46,366 nt of DNA from Vibrio sp. 99-8-1 (GCF_013114595.1 NZ_VTXE01000038.1:1-46366); one strand, 5' to 3'. Shown: positions 9,342 through 17,438, counted from the stretch's first letter. Made by a program: numbers and translations. The notes: a model not told the origin generated them from the sequence alone.

Positions 9342-10193
9342 ATGGAACAAAAAATCGTCCATGTTGGTGATATTCCTGTTGCCAATGACAAACCTTTCAC
9401 TCTTTTTGCCGGTATGAATGTACTGGAGTCACGCGATTTAGCAATGCAGATTTGCGAGCACTATGTGACGGTTACTGAAAAACTGGGTATTCCTTATGTA
9501 TTCAAAGCGTCATTTGATAAGGCCAATCGTAGTTCAGTACACTCATATCGCGGCCCTGGCTTAGAAGAGGGCATGAAAATTTTTCAAGAGCTGAAAGATA
9601 CATTTGGTGTGAAAATTATCACAGATGTCCATACAGAAGCTCAGGCACAACCTGTTGCTGATGTTGTTGATGTTATACAGCTCCCGGCGTTTTTAGCGCG
9701 TCAAACTGATTTAGTTGAAGCAATGGCTAAAACAGGCGCGGTGATTAATGTTAAGAAACCTCAGTTTATGAGCCCTGGCCAAGTGGGCAATATTGTTGAA
9801 AAGTTTGCTGAATGCGGTAACGAGAAAATCATTCTGTGTGAACGTGGTTCATGTCTTGGTTATGATAACCTTGTGGTTGATATGCTTGGTTTTGGCGTCA
9901 TGAAGAAAGAGTCAAACGGTAGCCCAATTATTTTTGATGTAACGCACTCGCTACAGATGCGTGATCCTTCGGGCGCGGCTTCCGGTGGTCGAAGAGAGCA
10001 AACTGTTGAGTTGGCTAAGGCTGGACTTGCGACAGGCATTGCAGGGCTATTTATTGAAGCTCACCCCGATCCTGAAAAAGCTAGGTGTGATGGTCCGTCG
10101 GCTTTACCTTTAGATAAATTAGAGCCTTTCTTGGCACAAATGAAAGCACTGGATGATCTGATTAAAGGTATGGAACCGATAGAAATTAAATAA
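9342..10193 (+). CDS. kdsA: 3-deoxy-8-phosphooctulonate synthase (KDO-8-P synthase)
   Basis: KdsA condenses phosphoenolpyruvate with arabinose 5-phosphate to KDO-8-phosphate, the precursor of the KDO sugar of lipid A inner core. The 283-residue sequence has the family motifs FKASFDKANRSS, SPGQ, CERGSCLGYDNL and FDVTHSLQ. It is the last gene of the hemA run and is followed directly by a strong terminator at 10212-10237. Confidence 0.97.
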   Translation: MEQKIVHVGDIPVANDKPFTLFAGMNVLESRDLAMQICEHYVTVTEKLGIPYVFKASFDKANRSSVHSYRGPGLEEGMKIFQELKDTFGVKIITDVHTEAQAQPVADVVDVIQLPAFLARQTDLVEAMAKTGAVINVKKPQFMSPGQVGNIVEKFAECGNEKIILCERGSCLGYDNLVVDMLGFGVMKKESNGSPIIFDVTHSLQMRDPSGAASGGRREQTVELAKAGLATGIAGLFIEAHPDPEKARCDGPSALPLDKLEPFLAQMKALDDLIKGMEPIEIK

Positions 10194-10211
10194 GAGTTCT
10201 GTCAAATTTTT

Positions 10212-10237
10212 AAGCCAGCTAATTAGCTGGCTTTTTT
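10212..10237 (+). terminator. Terminator of the hemA-kdsA run
   Basis: AAGCCAGCT (10212-10220), loop AATT and AGCTGGCTT form a perfect 9-bp stem followed by a T-run, 18 bp after the kdsA stop codon. Confidence 0.9.
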
Positions 10238-10562
10238 GTGACTGTTTATACTCAAGCTTATGTTTGTTGATATCAAAAGTCATTGTGTTGCAGTCTTTGC
10301 AATGGTTGTTGAATGTTCTGCATAAATATCGACATCATAGGAAACCGTTTGCCTGTGATTCGCTTTGGTTTTGTGTGCAATGTTCATTTACTCTTGCAAT
10401 ATTTATGTAATATAAAGGTGATCAATATTTAATAATGATGAAATCACAATGGATGATTTCTTTATTTATTTTAAACTAGGTCATATTTTCTGCTGAATTC
10501 GACAATAGTAGAAAGCATAAGAAGTGGGAATCCCCTCGAATAATTAAGAAAGGTAATTCAAG
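10238..10562 (+). promoter_or_regulatory. nutA upstream region with a 21-bp inverted repeat
   Basis: A 325-bp AT-rich stretch without genes. The visible element is a perfect inverted repeat, GAAATCA (10440-10446), 7-bp spacer, TGATTTC (10454-10460), about 100 bp before the nutA start, which could be a regulator operator. No cognate regulator is identified and no convincing -35/-10 pair was chosen. A ribosome site AAGAAAGG precedes the nutA ATG. Confidence 0.35.
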
Positions 10563-12218
10563 ATGAAGCAACGCCTATTACTAAAAACAGCGGTAAGTAC
10601 TGCAATTCTAGCGACACTAGCTGGTTGTGCGACAAGTCCTGCATGGGAGCAAGACCAAACTTACAAGCTAACCGTTCTACATACTAATGATAACCATGGT
10701 CGTTTCTGGTCTAATAAATACGGCGAATACGGTATGGCTGCACGTAAAACGCTGATCGATCAAATTCGTTCAGAAGTGGCAGCAGAAGGTGGTAGTGTAC
10801 TTCTTTTATCTGGTGGTGATATTAACACTGGTGTACCTGAGTCTGATCTGCAAGACGCAGAACCTGACTTTAAAGGTATGAGCAAACTTGGTTATGATGC
10901 TATGGCACTAGGTAACCACGAATTTGACAACCCGTTATCAGTACTGGAAAAACAGATCGATTGGGCTAACTTCCCAGTTCTATCTGCAAATATCTATGAC
11001 AAAGAGACCGGTAAGCGTAAGTACCAAGCTTATGAAATGATCAATAAGCAAGGCATTAAGATTGCCATTATTGGTTTAACAACTGAAGACACAATGAAAA
11101 TTGGTAACCCTGAGTTTATCAGTGGTCTAGAGTTCCGTGATCCTAAAGTTGAAGCGAAAAAACTGATTGCTGAAATTGAGAAAAATGAAAAGCCTGATCT
11201 GATCTTCGCTGTTACTCACATGGGTCACTACGAAAATGGTAACCGCGGCGTGAACGCTCCTGGCGATGTAGCATTAGCTCGTTACCTAGACGAAGGTTCT
11301 CTTGACATGATTGTGGGTGGACACTCACAAGAGCCTGTATGTATGGAAGGCCCTAATGTCATGAACAAGAACTTCAAGCCAGGTGCTGAGTGTAAGCCAG
11401 ATATCCAAAATGGTACATGGATTGTTCAGGCTCATGAGTGGGGCAAATACGTAGGTCGTGCGGACTATGAATTCCGTAACGGTGAACTAGAAATGGTGAG
11501 CTATGACCTAATCCCTGTAAACCTTAAGAAGAAAATCAAGGTTGATGGTAAGAAGAAACGTGTTCTTATCCAAGATGAAATTGCACAAGATGCTGAACTA
11601 TTAGCATTCCTTCAGCCTTACCAAGAAAAAGGTAAAGCTCAACTAGAAGTTAAAGTAGCAGAAACCAATGGTAAGCTTGTTGGTGAGCGTAACATCGTTC
11701 GATTTAAGCAAACTAACCTAGGTCGCTTAATTGCTACGGCTCATATGGACCGTACTAATGCTGACTTTGCTGTAATGAACTCTGGTGGTGTACGTGCATC
11801 AATCGATGCAGGTGATGTAACGTATAAAGACGTTCTAACTGTACAGCCGTTTGCTAACATCATTACAACTAATGACATGAAAGGTAGCGACGTTCTTGAT
11901 TACCTGAATGTTGTGGCGACAAAACCTGTAGATTCAGGTGCATATGCACAATTTGCTGGTATTTCAATGACTGTTGCTAACGGTAAAGTAAGCAATGTTA
12001 TGATTGGTGGTAAGCCTCTAGATATGGATAAAACATATCGTTTCACCGTACCAAGCTTTAACGCTGCTGGTGGTGACGGATATCCAAAACTTACTGCTAA
12101 CCCTGGTCATGTAAACACTGGCTTTGTAGATGCAGAAGTGCTTAAAGCATACCTTGAGAAAAACAGTCCAATTGATGTAAGCAAGTTCGAACCTAAAGGT
12201 GAGATGGTTTACAAGTAA
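10563..12218 (+). CDS. nutA: 5'-nucleotidase lipoprotein NutA
   Basis: NutA-type 5'-nucleotidases (UshA family) dephosphorylate extracellular nucleotides so that nucleosides can be taken up; the Vibrio enzyme is membrane-bound and chloride-dependent. The 551-residue ORF begins with a lipoprotein signal, lipobox LAGC with Cys22. The metallophosphatase domain shows Asp43 and His45 in TNDNHG, the GGDINTG motif and GNHE at 117-120. The C-terminal 5'-nucleotidase domain contains the NSGGVRASI substrate motif and the FNAAGGDGYP loop. It is a single-gene unit with its own terminator at 12252-12278. Confidence 0.93.
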   Translation: MKQRLLLKTAVSTAILATLAGCATSPAWEQDQTYKLTVLHTNDNHGRFWSNKYGEYGMAARKTLIDQIRSEVAAEGGSVLLLSGGDINTGVPESDLQDAEPDFKGMSKLGYDAMALGNHEFDNPLSVLEKQIDWANFPVLSANIYDKETGKRKYQAYEMINKQGIKIAIIGLTTEDTMKIGNPEFISGLEFRDPKVEAKKLIAEIEKNEKPDLIFAVTHMGHYENGNRGVNAPGDVALARYLDEGSLDMIVGGHSQEPVCMEGPNVMNKNFKPGAECKPDIQNGTWIVQAHEWGKYVGRADYEFRNGELEMVSYDLIPVNLKKKIKVDGKKKRVLIQDEIAQDAELLAFLQPYQEKGKAQLEVKVAETNGKLVGERNIVRFKQTNLGRLIATAHMDRTNADFAVMNSGGVRASIDAGDVTYKDVLTVQPFANIITTNDMKGSDVLDYLNVVATKPVDSGAYAQFAGISMTVANGKVSNVMIGGKPLDMDKTYRFTVPSFNAAGGDGYPKLTANPGHVNTGFVDAEVLKAYLEKNSPIDVSKFEPKGEMVYK

Positions 12219-12251
12219 GCTTGACGCTAACTGACAAATAATTGAAGATAC

Positions 12252-12278
12252 AACGGCGCTATTTAGCGCCGTTTTTTT
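12252..12278 (+). terminator. Terminator after nutA
   Basis: AACGGCGCT, loop ATTT and AGCGCCGTT (9-bp GC-rich stem) followed by a T-run, 34 bp after the nutA stop codon. Confidence 0.92.
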
Positions 12279-12310
12279 ATCTATAAATGAGTTAGCCTAG
12301 TGATTACGAT

Positions 12311-12781
12311 ATGACTCCAGCAATAAACTTAGCAAAAAAAAGAAAAGTGGCTCATACCATACATCAGTATAAGCATGATCCGAACGAGCACAGTTTTGGT
12401 CTAGAGGCTGTGAGCGCCTTAGGACATGATCCGGACAAAGTATTTAAGACGTTACTCTTTTGCATTAATGGTGAAGCCAAGAATTTAGCTGTAGCGATCA
12501 TTCCGGTAATGAAAAAGTTGAATTTAAAGCAGGCAGCAAAAGCGGTTAATGGAAAAAAGGCGGACATGGCGGATGCAGATATTGCGCAAAAAACCACCGG
12601 TTATGTTGTCGGAGGCATAAGCCCATTAGGACAAAAAAAGTCACTGCCTACATACATTGATGACTCTGCCCGTAATCTAGAGACCATTTGCGTCTCTGCT
12701 GGTCGCAGAGGTCTAGAGATTGAGTTGTCTCCCGATGACCTTGCTCTGTTGTCGAGAGCAACGTTTTTCCCGCTTACTTAA
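12311..12781 (+). CDS. ybaK: Cys-tRNA(Pro)/Cys-tRNA(Cys) deacylase YbaK
   Basis: YbaK is a free-standing homologue of the prolyl-tRNA synthetase editing domain (INS superfamily) that hydrolyses Cys mischarged on tRNA-Pro. The 156-residue ORF covers the whole domain, with the family's VFKTLL, conserved-lysine KAAKAVNGKKADMA region and TTGYVVGGISPLGQKK motifs. It follows the nutA terminator at a short distance and has no obvious operon partner. Confidence 0.92.
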   Translation: MTPAINLAKKRKVAHTIHQYKHDPNEHSFGLEAVSALGHDPDKVFKTLLFCINGEAKNLAVAIIPVMKKLNLKQAAKAVNGKKADMADADIAQKTTGYVVGGISPLGQKKSLPTYIDDSARNLETICVSAGRRGLEIELSPDDLALLSRATFFPLT

Positions 12782-12923
12782 GTTTAGTTCGGACTAACAA
12801 AGTCAGAGTCGCAAGTATTTTCCAGTAGTAAGAGATATTCCGCGCATGATTGGAGTAGTTTGCTGATTTGTTGCGGCTAGGCGATGGCAACTTGGTCGAT
12901 AATGATTCTTAAATAAAAGAGAA

Positions 12924-12957
12924 ATCGAACTCACTGTTTGCTTAAAATGAGTTCGAT
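12924..12957 (-). terminator. Inverted repeat beyond rluF, possible terminator
   Basis: ATCGAACTCA (12924-12933) and TGAGTTCGAT (12948-12957) form a perfect 10-bp stem with a 14-nt loop. On the minus strand it is followed by T-rich sequence (TTTCTCTTTTATTT), so it may end the rluF transcript; the T-run is interrupted and the loop large, hence the low score. Confidence 0.45.
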
Positions 12958-12980
12958 ATTGAGTGGTTCAAAGTAAGAAG

Positions 12981-13952
12981 CTATTTTTTTAAAGAGAGTG
13001 TGCCAGAGACTCTTTTGGTCGGTTTTTTATCCGTTGAATATGAACTGCTTTTTGCACGCCTTTTACTTGGTGAGTGTCGGAACTCATCGGCATCTCTGCC
13101 TTTAAATGTACGATGTTTTTGGTTTCTACGCGCGGTGGAGCTTTGATTCTCTTCCCGACTATCAAATAGCTTTGCATCTGTTGCGCGTCTAATTTTTTTT
13201 CCTTTGGTATCCAGTTGAGATGCTTCTTCAGTTTTACTTGAGTCGGATATCATGCGGTTGATTTCAGCGACTTCTGCATCGGTTAAATAGCGCCATTTAC
13301 CATTAGGAATACCGTCAATAGAGATATTCATAATTCGTACTCTACGTAGCTTGAACACTTCATAGCCTAACGCTTCACACATGCGACGAATTTGACGGTT
13401 TAAACCTTGAGTCAGCACAATTCGAAAAGAGAACTTGGTCTCTTTAGACACTTTACAAGGTAAAGTGACGGTATCAAGTATTTCTACACCAGAAGCCATT
13501 TTCTCAATGAATTGGGCAGTAATAGGCTTATCTACACGTACGACATACTCTTTTTCATGGTTGTTACCAGCACGTAGTATCTTGTTGACAATGTCCCCAT
13601 CGTTGGTCAGAAATATCAAACCATCAGAAGGTTTATCTAAGCGGCCAATAGGGAAGATACGCTTATGATGTCCGATAAAATCAACGATGTTACCTGCAAT
13701 GTCTCTTTCTGTAGTACAGGTAATTCCGGTCGGTTTATTAAGGGCAATATAGATGAGTTTTTCTTTTGCTTTTACCGGCTTGCCATCGATTTGTACGTCG
13801 TCACCGGGCATTACCTTAGTACCCATTTCAGGAATTGAATCATTGATAGTGACGCGGCCTTGCTCAATCAGGCGATCGGCTTCTCTGCGGGAACAAAATC
13901 CAGTTTCACTAATGTACTTGTTTAGGCGTTTGCCTTGCGGTTCTTGTGACAT
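12981..13952 (-). CDS. rluF: 23S rRNA pseudouridine synthase RluF
   Basis: RluF (RsuA/RluB/E/F family) makes pseudouridine at position 2604 of 23S rRNA and also modifies tRNA-Tyr in E. coli. An S4 RNA-binding domain (RLNKYISETGFCSRREADRLIEQG) is followed by the catalytic domain with Asp106 in GRLDKPSDGL and the LTQGLNRQIRRMCEALGY motif. A GTG at 13976 would add eight residues, but the ATG at 13952 has an AAGAGA ribosome site and matches the family start (323 residues). The last ~85 residues are a basic, low-complexity tail rich in Arg, Lys and Ser, as often seen in this subfamily. Confidence 0.92.
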   Translation of the reverse strand: MSQEPQGKRLNKYISETGFCSRREADRLIEQGRVTINDSIPEMGTKVMPGDDVQIDGKPVKAKEKLIYIALNKPTGITCTTERDIAGNIVDFIGHHKRIFPIGRLDKPSDGLIFLTNDGDIVNKILRAGNNHEKEYVVRVDKPITAQFIEKMASGVEILDTVTLPCKVSKETKFSFRIVLTQGLNRQIRRMCEALGYEVFKLRRVRIMNISIDGIPNGKWRYLTDAEVAEINRMISDSSKTEEASQLDTKGKKIRRATDAKLFDSREENQSSTARRNQKHRTFKGRDADEFRHSPSKRRAKSSSYSTDKKPTKRVSGTLSLKK

Positions 13953-13981
13953 ACAATATTCTCTTTGGCGTTTCACAACGA

Positions 13982-14010
13982 TAAAAAAAGCAACTGAGGG
14001 CAGTTGCTTT
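13982..14010 (-). terminator. Terminator after smrA
   Basis: Minus strand: AAAGCAACTG, loop CCCT, CAGTTGCTTT and a continuing T-run. The 10-bp perfect stem lies 34 bp past the smrA stop codon and upstream of rluF, so the two genes are separate transcripts. Confidence 0.88.
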
Positions 14011-14043
14011 CATTTAAAGTGGGGAGTTTAACATTAATTTTTG

Positions 14044-14625
14044 TCACCCCATACGTTTTTGATGCCTTTCTCTATTTTCGGCTTTTTTGTCGGGGCTTTT
14101 TCTTAGTAAGACATAGATCGCACCACTTCCACCGTGAAACTGTTGAGCGCTATGGACACACATAACATCATTGATCTGCTCTAACCAGCTTGCGAGGTAA
14201 CTTTTCATCATTGCAGGAGGATTTGAGCGCTCCCCTTTACCATGAATGATGATTACAGTACGGATATCCATTCGCAAGCACTGTTTTAAGAACTTGACCA
14301 CCTCATCTCTGGCATCTTTAAGGGTTTTTCGGTGTAAGTCCAATCGAGCTTGGATAGGGTATTTGCCTAACCTTAGTTTCTTGAATACGCCTTCTTGTAC
14401 GCCATCACGTTTAAAAGCAATGATGTCATCGGGTTTTAGCATTACTGCATAATCTAAGGAGAGATAGTCTGGATTATTTTCGCTAAGCCAGATAGCAGAC
14501 TCTCGTCTGGCAAGATGAGCGTCGGTGACTTGGTGTTGTTTTTTAAGTTCAGCAGTGTCTTGCTTAATTTGTTTAACGTCTCCCATCATCTGCTGGAAGA
14601 GGTCAAGTTCATCATCATGAGACAT
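14044..14625 (-). CDS. smrA: Smr-domain DNA nuclease SmrA (YdaL-like)
   Basis: The 193-residue protein aligns along its length with E. coli SmrA/YdaL, which has DNA-nicking activity. The Smr domain occupies residues ~93-178, with the LDLHRKT motif at 95-101, HGKG at 128-131 and HGGSGA at 164-169. The 30 or so N-terminal residues are charged and probably helical. The physiological substrate in vibrios is unknown. The gene is monocistronic, ended by the terminator at 13982-14010. Confidence 0.88.
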   Translation of the reverse strand: MSHDDELDLFQQMMGDVKQIKQDTAELKKQHQVTDAHLARRESAIWLSENNPDYLSLDYAVMLKPDDIIAFKRDGVQEGVFKKLRLGKYPIQARLDLHRKTLKDARDEVVKFLKQCLRMDIRTVIIIHGKGERSNPPAMMKSYLASWLEQINDVMCVHSAQQFHGGSGAIYVLLRKSPDKKAENRERHQKRMG

Positions 14626-14730
14626 AAGGGCATCTCAGTTGGGTATTCCATACAGAGAGTATACTCATGTAAGGTTAAGATGCCAGTAGATGAAGAATTA
14701 GATTATTTTAGCTAAGAGAAATAACAGGCA

Positions 14731-14765
14731 AAGAAAAACCGGAACAAATATTAATTTGCTCCGGT
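14731..14765 (-). terminator. Terminator after the DUF3149 gene
   Basis: Minus strand: ACCGGAGCAAAT and ATTTGTTCCGGT make a 12-bp stem (one G-T pair, 4-nt loop) followed by TTTTCTTT, 25 bp past the stop codon of the small membrane-protein gene. Confidence 0.85.
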
Positions 14766-14789
14766 GCAATAGTTCTAATTGCTAATGAT

Positions 14790-14930
14790 CTAGTGAGGAG
14801 ATTTGTCACTCATTACTTTATATATGAAGTAGCTACCGAAAAATAACATTAAGCCTACTGTAATAAATATCACGATCATCGAAGACAAACCTACAGCGTT
14901 GCCAAATAAAAGTTCTAGCCAAAAATCCAT
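14790..14930 (-). CDS. Small DUF3149-like membrane protein (46 aa)
   Basis: A 46-residue ORF starting at the ATG at 14930 with a strong AGGAG ribosome site and ending at 14790. The product begins MDFWLELLFGNAVGLSSMIV, carries one membrane segment (about residues 16-38) and ends with a short charged tail. The LLFGN-VGL-SM pattern is that of the DUF3149 family of small gamma-proteobacterial membrane proteins, whose function is unknown. Its own terminator (14731-14765) and an upstream FNR-like box arranged as a class II promoter (14965-15006) support a genuine, oxygen-regulated gene. Confidence 0.8.
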   Translation of the reverse strand: MDFWLELLFGNAVGLSSMIVIFITVGLMLFFGSYFIYKVMSDKSPH

Positions 14931-14964
14931 AGTTGCTCCTAATAAAGTACTGATGACAAAAACT

Positions 14965-15006
14965 AATTTAATTTGTGTAAAGCATTCATGTCCTGATCTA
15001 GATCAA
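14965..15006 (-). promoter_or_regulatory. FNR-type box and -10 for the DUF3149 gene
   Basis: Minus strand shows TTGAT-CTAG-ATCAG (15006-14993), nine of ten matches to the FNR consensus TTGAT-N4-ATCAA. A -10-like TAAATT (14970-14965) begins 29-30 bp from the box centre, placing the centre at about -41.5, the class II FNR activator position. The predicted start near 14958 leaves a 27-nt leader to the ATG at 14930. Confidence 0.6.
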
Positions 15007-15123
15007 TTGTGGAAAAATAGTTACATGAATGTTTCTGTTGTTGCGTTTTTGCTCACACTTTATACTGGGCTGCTGATGTTTTAAGCAAACAGACTGGATT
15101 GTAAAAAAAGCGTACAAAATGCC

Positions 15124-15151
15124 TTGCGTCTTGTTCAATAATCCGTATTAT
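15124..15151 (+). promoter_or_regulatory. Promoter of the tRNA-Pro locus
   Basis: TTGCGT (15124-15129), 16-bp spacer and TATTAT (15146-15151) are followed by the GC-rich discriminator ACGCTCCG seen at stable-RNA promoters. It lies just before the first degenerate tRNA 5' copy (15164), about 200 bp upstream of the intact tRNA. Confidence 0.65.
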
Positions 15152-15163
15152 ACGCTCCGTTCT

Positions 15164-15351
15164 CGGTGAATAGCGCAGCTTGGCAGCGCATCCTGATTTT
15201 TTGGAGTAGCGGACTAGAGGGTGACCCTCTGGTAGTATTTCAAATAGAACAATATAATCAGAGAACGGCGCAGCTTGATAGCGCATCCTGATTTTGGAAT
15301 AGCGGACTAGAGGGCGACCCTCTGGTGGTATTTCAAATAGAACAACATATT
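15164..15351 (+). repeat. Two tandem degenerate 5'-half copies of tRNA-Pro
   Basis: Two units, 15164-15258 (95 bp) and 15259-15351 (93 bp), run up to the intact tRNA gene at 15352. Each starts with a version of the tRNA-Pro 5' end and D-arm (CGGTGAATAGCGCAGCTTGG in the first; mutated in the second), then diverges after GCGCATC. Both then carry the same hairpin, CTAGAGGG-(TGA/CGA)-CCCTCTGG (15214-15232 and 15307-15325). Neither can fold as a full tRNA. The first unit ends with a perfect TATAAT (15253-15258). Confidence 0.85.
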
Positions 15352-15428
<77 letters not shown>

Positions 15429-16292
15429 TATTTAAAAAGCCTCAGCAGAAATGTTGGGGCTTTTTGCTGCTTGTCGTAATAAGACTTATCGATAAGCATC
15501 AGCTTCAGTGACAGAGCAGAGTTATAGGGTCGGGGGTTCGGCTAATCCTTGAATTCAGCTCTTCACCGACCATATTTAAAAAGCCTCAACAGAAATGTTG
15601 GGGCTTTTTGCTGTTTGTCGTAATAAGAATTGTCGATATGCATCAGCTTCACTGACAGAGCAGAGTTATAGGGTCGGGGCTTCGGCTATTGCTTGAGTTC
15701 GGCTCTTCACCGATCATATTTAAAAAGCCTCAACAGAAATGTTGGGGCTTTTTGCTGTTTGTCGTAATAAGAATTATCCATAAGCATCAGCTTCAGTGAC
15801 AGAGCAGAGTTATAGGGTCGGGGGTTCGGCTAATCCTTGAATTCAGCTCTTCACCGAGCATATTTAAAAAGCCTCAGCAGAAATGTTGGGGCTTTTTGCT
15901 GCTTGTCGTAATAAGAATTATCCATAAGCATCAGCTTCAGTGACAGAGCAGAGTTATAGGGTCGGGGGTTCGGCTATTCCTTGAACTCAGCTCTTCATCG
16001 ATCATATTTAAAAAGCCTCAACAGAAATGTTGGGGCTTTTTGCTGTTTGTCGTAATAAGAATTGTCGATAAGCATCAGCTTCAGTGACAGAGCAGAGCTA
16101 TAGGGTCGGGGGTTCGGCTATTCCTTGAACTCAGCTCTTCACCGACCATATTTAAAAAGCCTCAGCAGAAATGTTGGGGCTTTTTGCTGTTTGTCGTAAT
16201 AAGAATTGTCGATATGCATCAGCTTCAGTGACAGAGCAGAGTTATAGGGTCGGGGGTTCGGCTATTGCTTGAATTCGGCTCTTCACCGACCA
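15429..16292 (+). repeat. Six tandem 144-bp repeats with tRNA-Pro 3' ends
   Basis: Six units, each exactly 144 bp, begin at 15429, 15573, 15717, 15861, 16005 and 16149. Each contains a terminator hairpin with GAAA loop and T-run (first at 15434-15465, recurring every 144 bp); a spacer; a second stem (GAGC-A-GAGTT with AATTC-A-GCTC, 15514-15523 with 15552-15561 in unit 1) enclosing GGGTCGGGGGTTCGGCTA; and the tRNA 3' end TCTTCACCGACCA or a variant. The GGGTCGGGGGTTCG and TCTTCACCGACCA segments match the real tRNA, separated by a 13-bp longer insert, so no unit can form a tRNA. Variation among units mostly preserves both stems (A-U exchanged for G-U). No ORF of 60 or more residues crosses the array. 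The layout resembles the E. coli tyrT/rtT repeats. Confidence 0.92.
15434..15465 (+). terminator. Terminator after tRNA-Pro (first of six copies)
   Basis: A 14-bp stem, AAAAAGCCTCAGCA with TGTTGGGGCTTTTT, closed by a GAAA loop and ending in five T. Equivalent copies occur at 15578-15609, 15722-15753, 15866-15897, 16010-16041 and 16154-16185; copies 2, 3 and 5 have CAACA in place of CAGCA, turning a G-T pair into A-T. Confidence 0.85.
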
Positions 16293-16454
16293 TTAAGGAA
16301 GCATCGTCATTAAGGCGGGGTTTTTTGTGTTTTAGCGCGCAGGAAGATGGTTAGCTTTTTAGTGCATTTAAAATCAAACTATCTCTGTTCCGTTTGTATA
16401 TGGTTTGGTATTTCATGATAGCCTTATACGGTTAACGCAACAGAGTGTATATAA

Positions 16455-17387
16455 ATGAAAATAGCAATTATTGGACTTGGTGATATTGCACAAAAAGCTT
16501 ATCTACCGGTTATAACTCAGCTTGAAGGCGTTGAGCTGGTTTTTTGTACTCGGAATAGTGACACGTTAGCTCGTTTGTCGAACAAGTACCGAGTTAAAGA
16601 GTGCTGTACGGATTATAAATTACTGCCTCAGTTTAATATTGATGCTGTGATGATTCATGCCGCTACGTCGGCTCATCCTGAAATTGCTCGCTATTTTTTA
16701 CATCAGGGAATCGCTACTTTTGTAGATAAGCCACTGGCGAATAGTGCTGCCTTGTGTGAAGAGCTTTATGAACTAGCGGAAATAAAGTCGCAGCCTCTGT
16801 ATGTTGGCTTTAACCGTCGTCATATTCCACTGTATAACCAGCATATGATTGGGGTACAGAGAGGTAACTGTGCTGAACTGAGCTCACTCCGCTGGGAGAA
16901 GAATCGTTTTAATCAAGTTGGAGAGATTAAGGACTTTATATTTGACGATTTTATTCACCCTTTAGATAGCGTTAATATTTATGGTAAGAGTGACATCTCT
17001 GATGCTTATATTACCCATCAAATGCAGGGTGATAAATTGGCAAGAGTTGATATTCAGTGGCAACAAAACAACCAATTGTTACATGCATCGATGAATAGGC
17101 AGCATGGAATCACCAATGAAATAGTCAGCGCCAATATCGCAGGAGAGTCATATCAATTTGATTCTTTTTCTCAAGGCTATCGCTGGCGTGAAAATGAACA
17201 AGTTAGATTGAGCCTTAAGGATTGGACCCCAATGCTTGCTAGTAAAGGGTTTGATGCGATGATTGCTGATTGGTTAGCGGTGGTTAGTTCAGGTAAATTA
17301 GACAGCGATGTTGTTTGCCGAAACATCGCGTCCCATCAGCTTGCTGATAGTCTATATCAAAAGCTGGTTAGTCATTGCTCGAAATAA
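16455..17387 (+). CDS. mviM: Gfo/Idh/MocA family oxidoreductase (MviM-like)
   Basis: A 310-residue NAD(P)-dependent dehydrogenase of the Gfo/Idh/MocA family, closest in pattern to E. coli MviM (GLGDIAQKAYLPV at residues 7-19; VDKPLA at 90-95; VGFNRRHIPLY). The Rossmann dinucleotide motif is at residues 5-12 and the catalytic-site Lys92 sits in the DKP motif. The C-terminal half is the beta-sheet substrate domain. The substrate is unknown, probably a sugar or sugar-like compound. It stands alone between the tRNA-Pro repeats and a convergent ybaP. Confidence 0.85.
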   Translation: MKIAIIGLGDIAQKAYLPVITQLEGVELVFCTRNSDTLARLSNKYRVKECCTDYKLLPQFNIDAVMIHAATSAHPEIARYFLHQGIATFVDKPLANSAALCEELYELAEIKSQPLYVGFNRRHIPLYNQHMIGVQRGNCAELSSLRWEKNRFNQVGEIKDFIFDDFIHPLDSVNIYGKSDISDAYITHQMQGDKLARVDIQWQQNNQLLHASMNRQHGITNEIVSANIAGESYQFDSFSQGYRWRENEQVRLSLKDWTPMLASKGFDAMIADWLAVVSSGKLDSDVVCRNIASHQLADSLYQKLVSHCSK

Positions 17388-17396
17388 TTTAGGCGT

Positions 17397-17438
17397 CTCA
17401 GCACAACCCTGTGACCCATCCAGTAATGTTGTGCTGAG
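17397..17438. terminator. Hairpin between mviM and ybaP (possible terminator)
   Basis: CTCAGCACAAC (17397-17407) and GTTGTGCTGAG (17428-17438) form a perfect 11-bp stem with a 20-nt loop, 10 bp after the mviM stop codon and between two convergent genes. No good T-run follows on either strand, so termination is only inferred. Confidence 0.4.

Noticed and set aside
15429..16292. Repeat array as a CRISPR or as further tRNA genes
   Set aside because: Units are contiguous 144-bp repeats without unique spacers, and none has the D-arm, anticodon arm or acceptor 5' strand needed for a tRNA.
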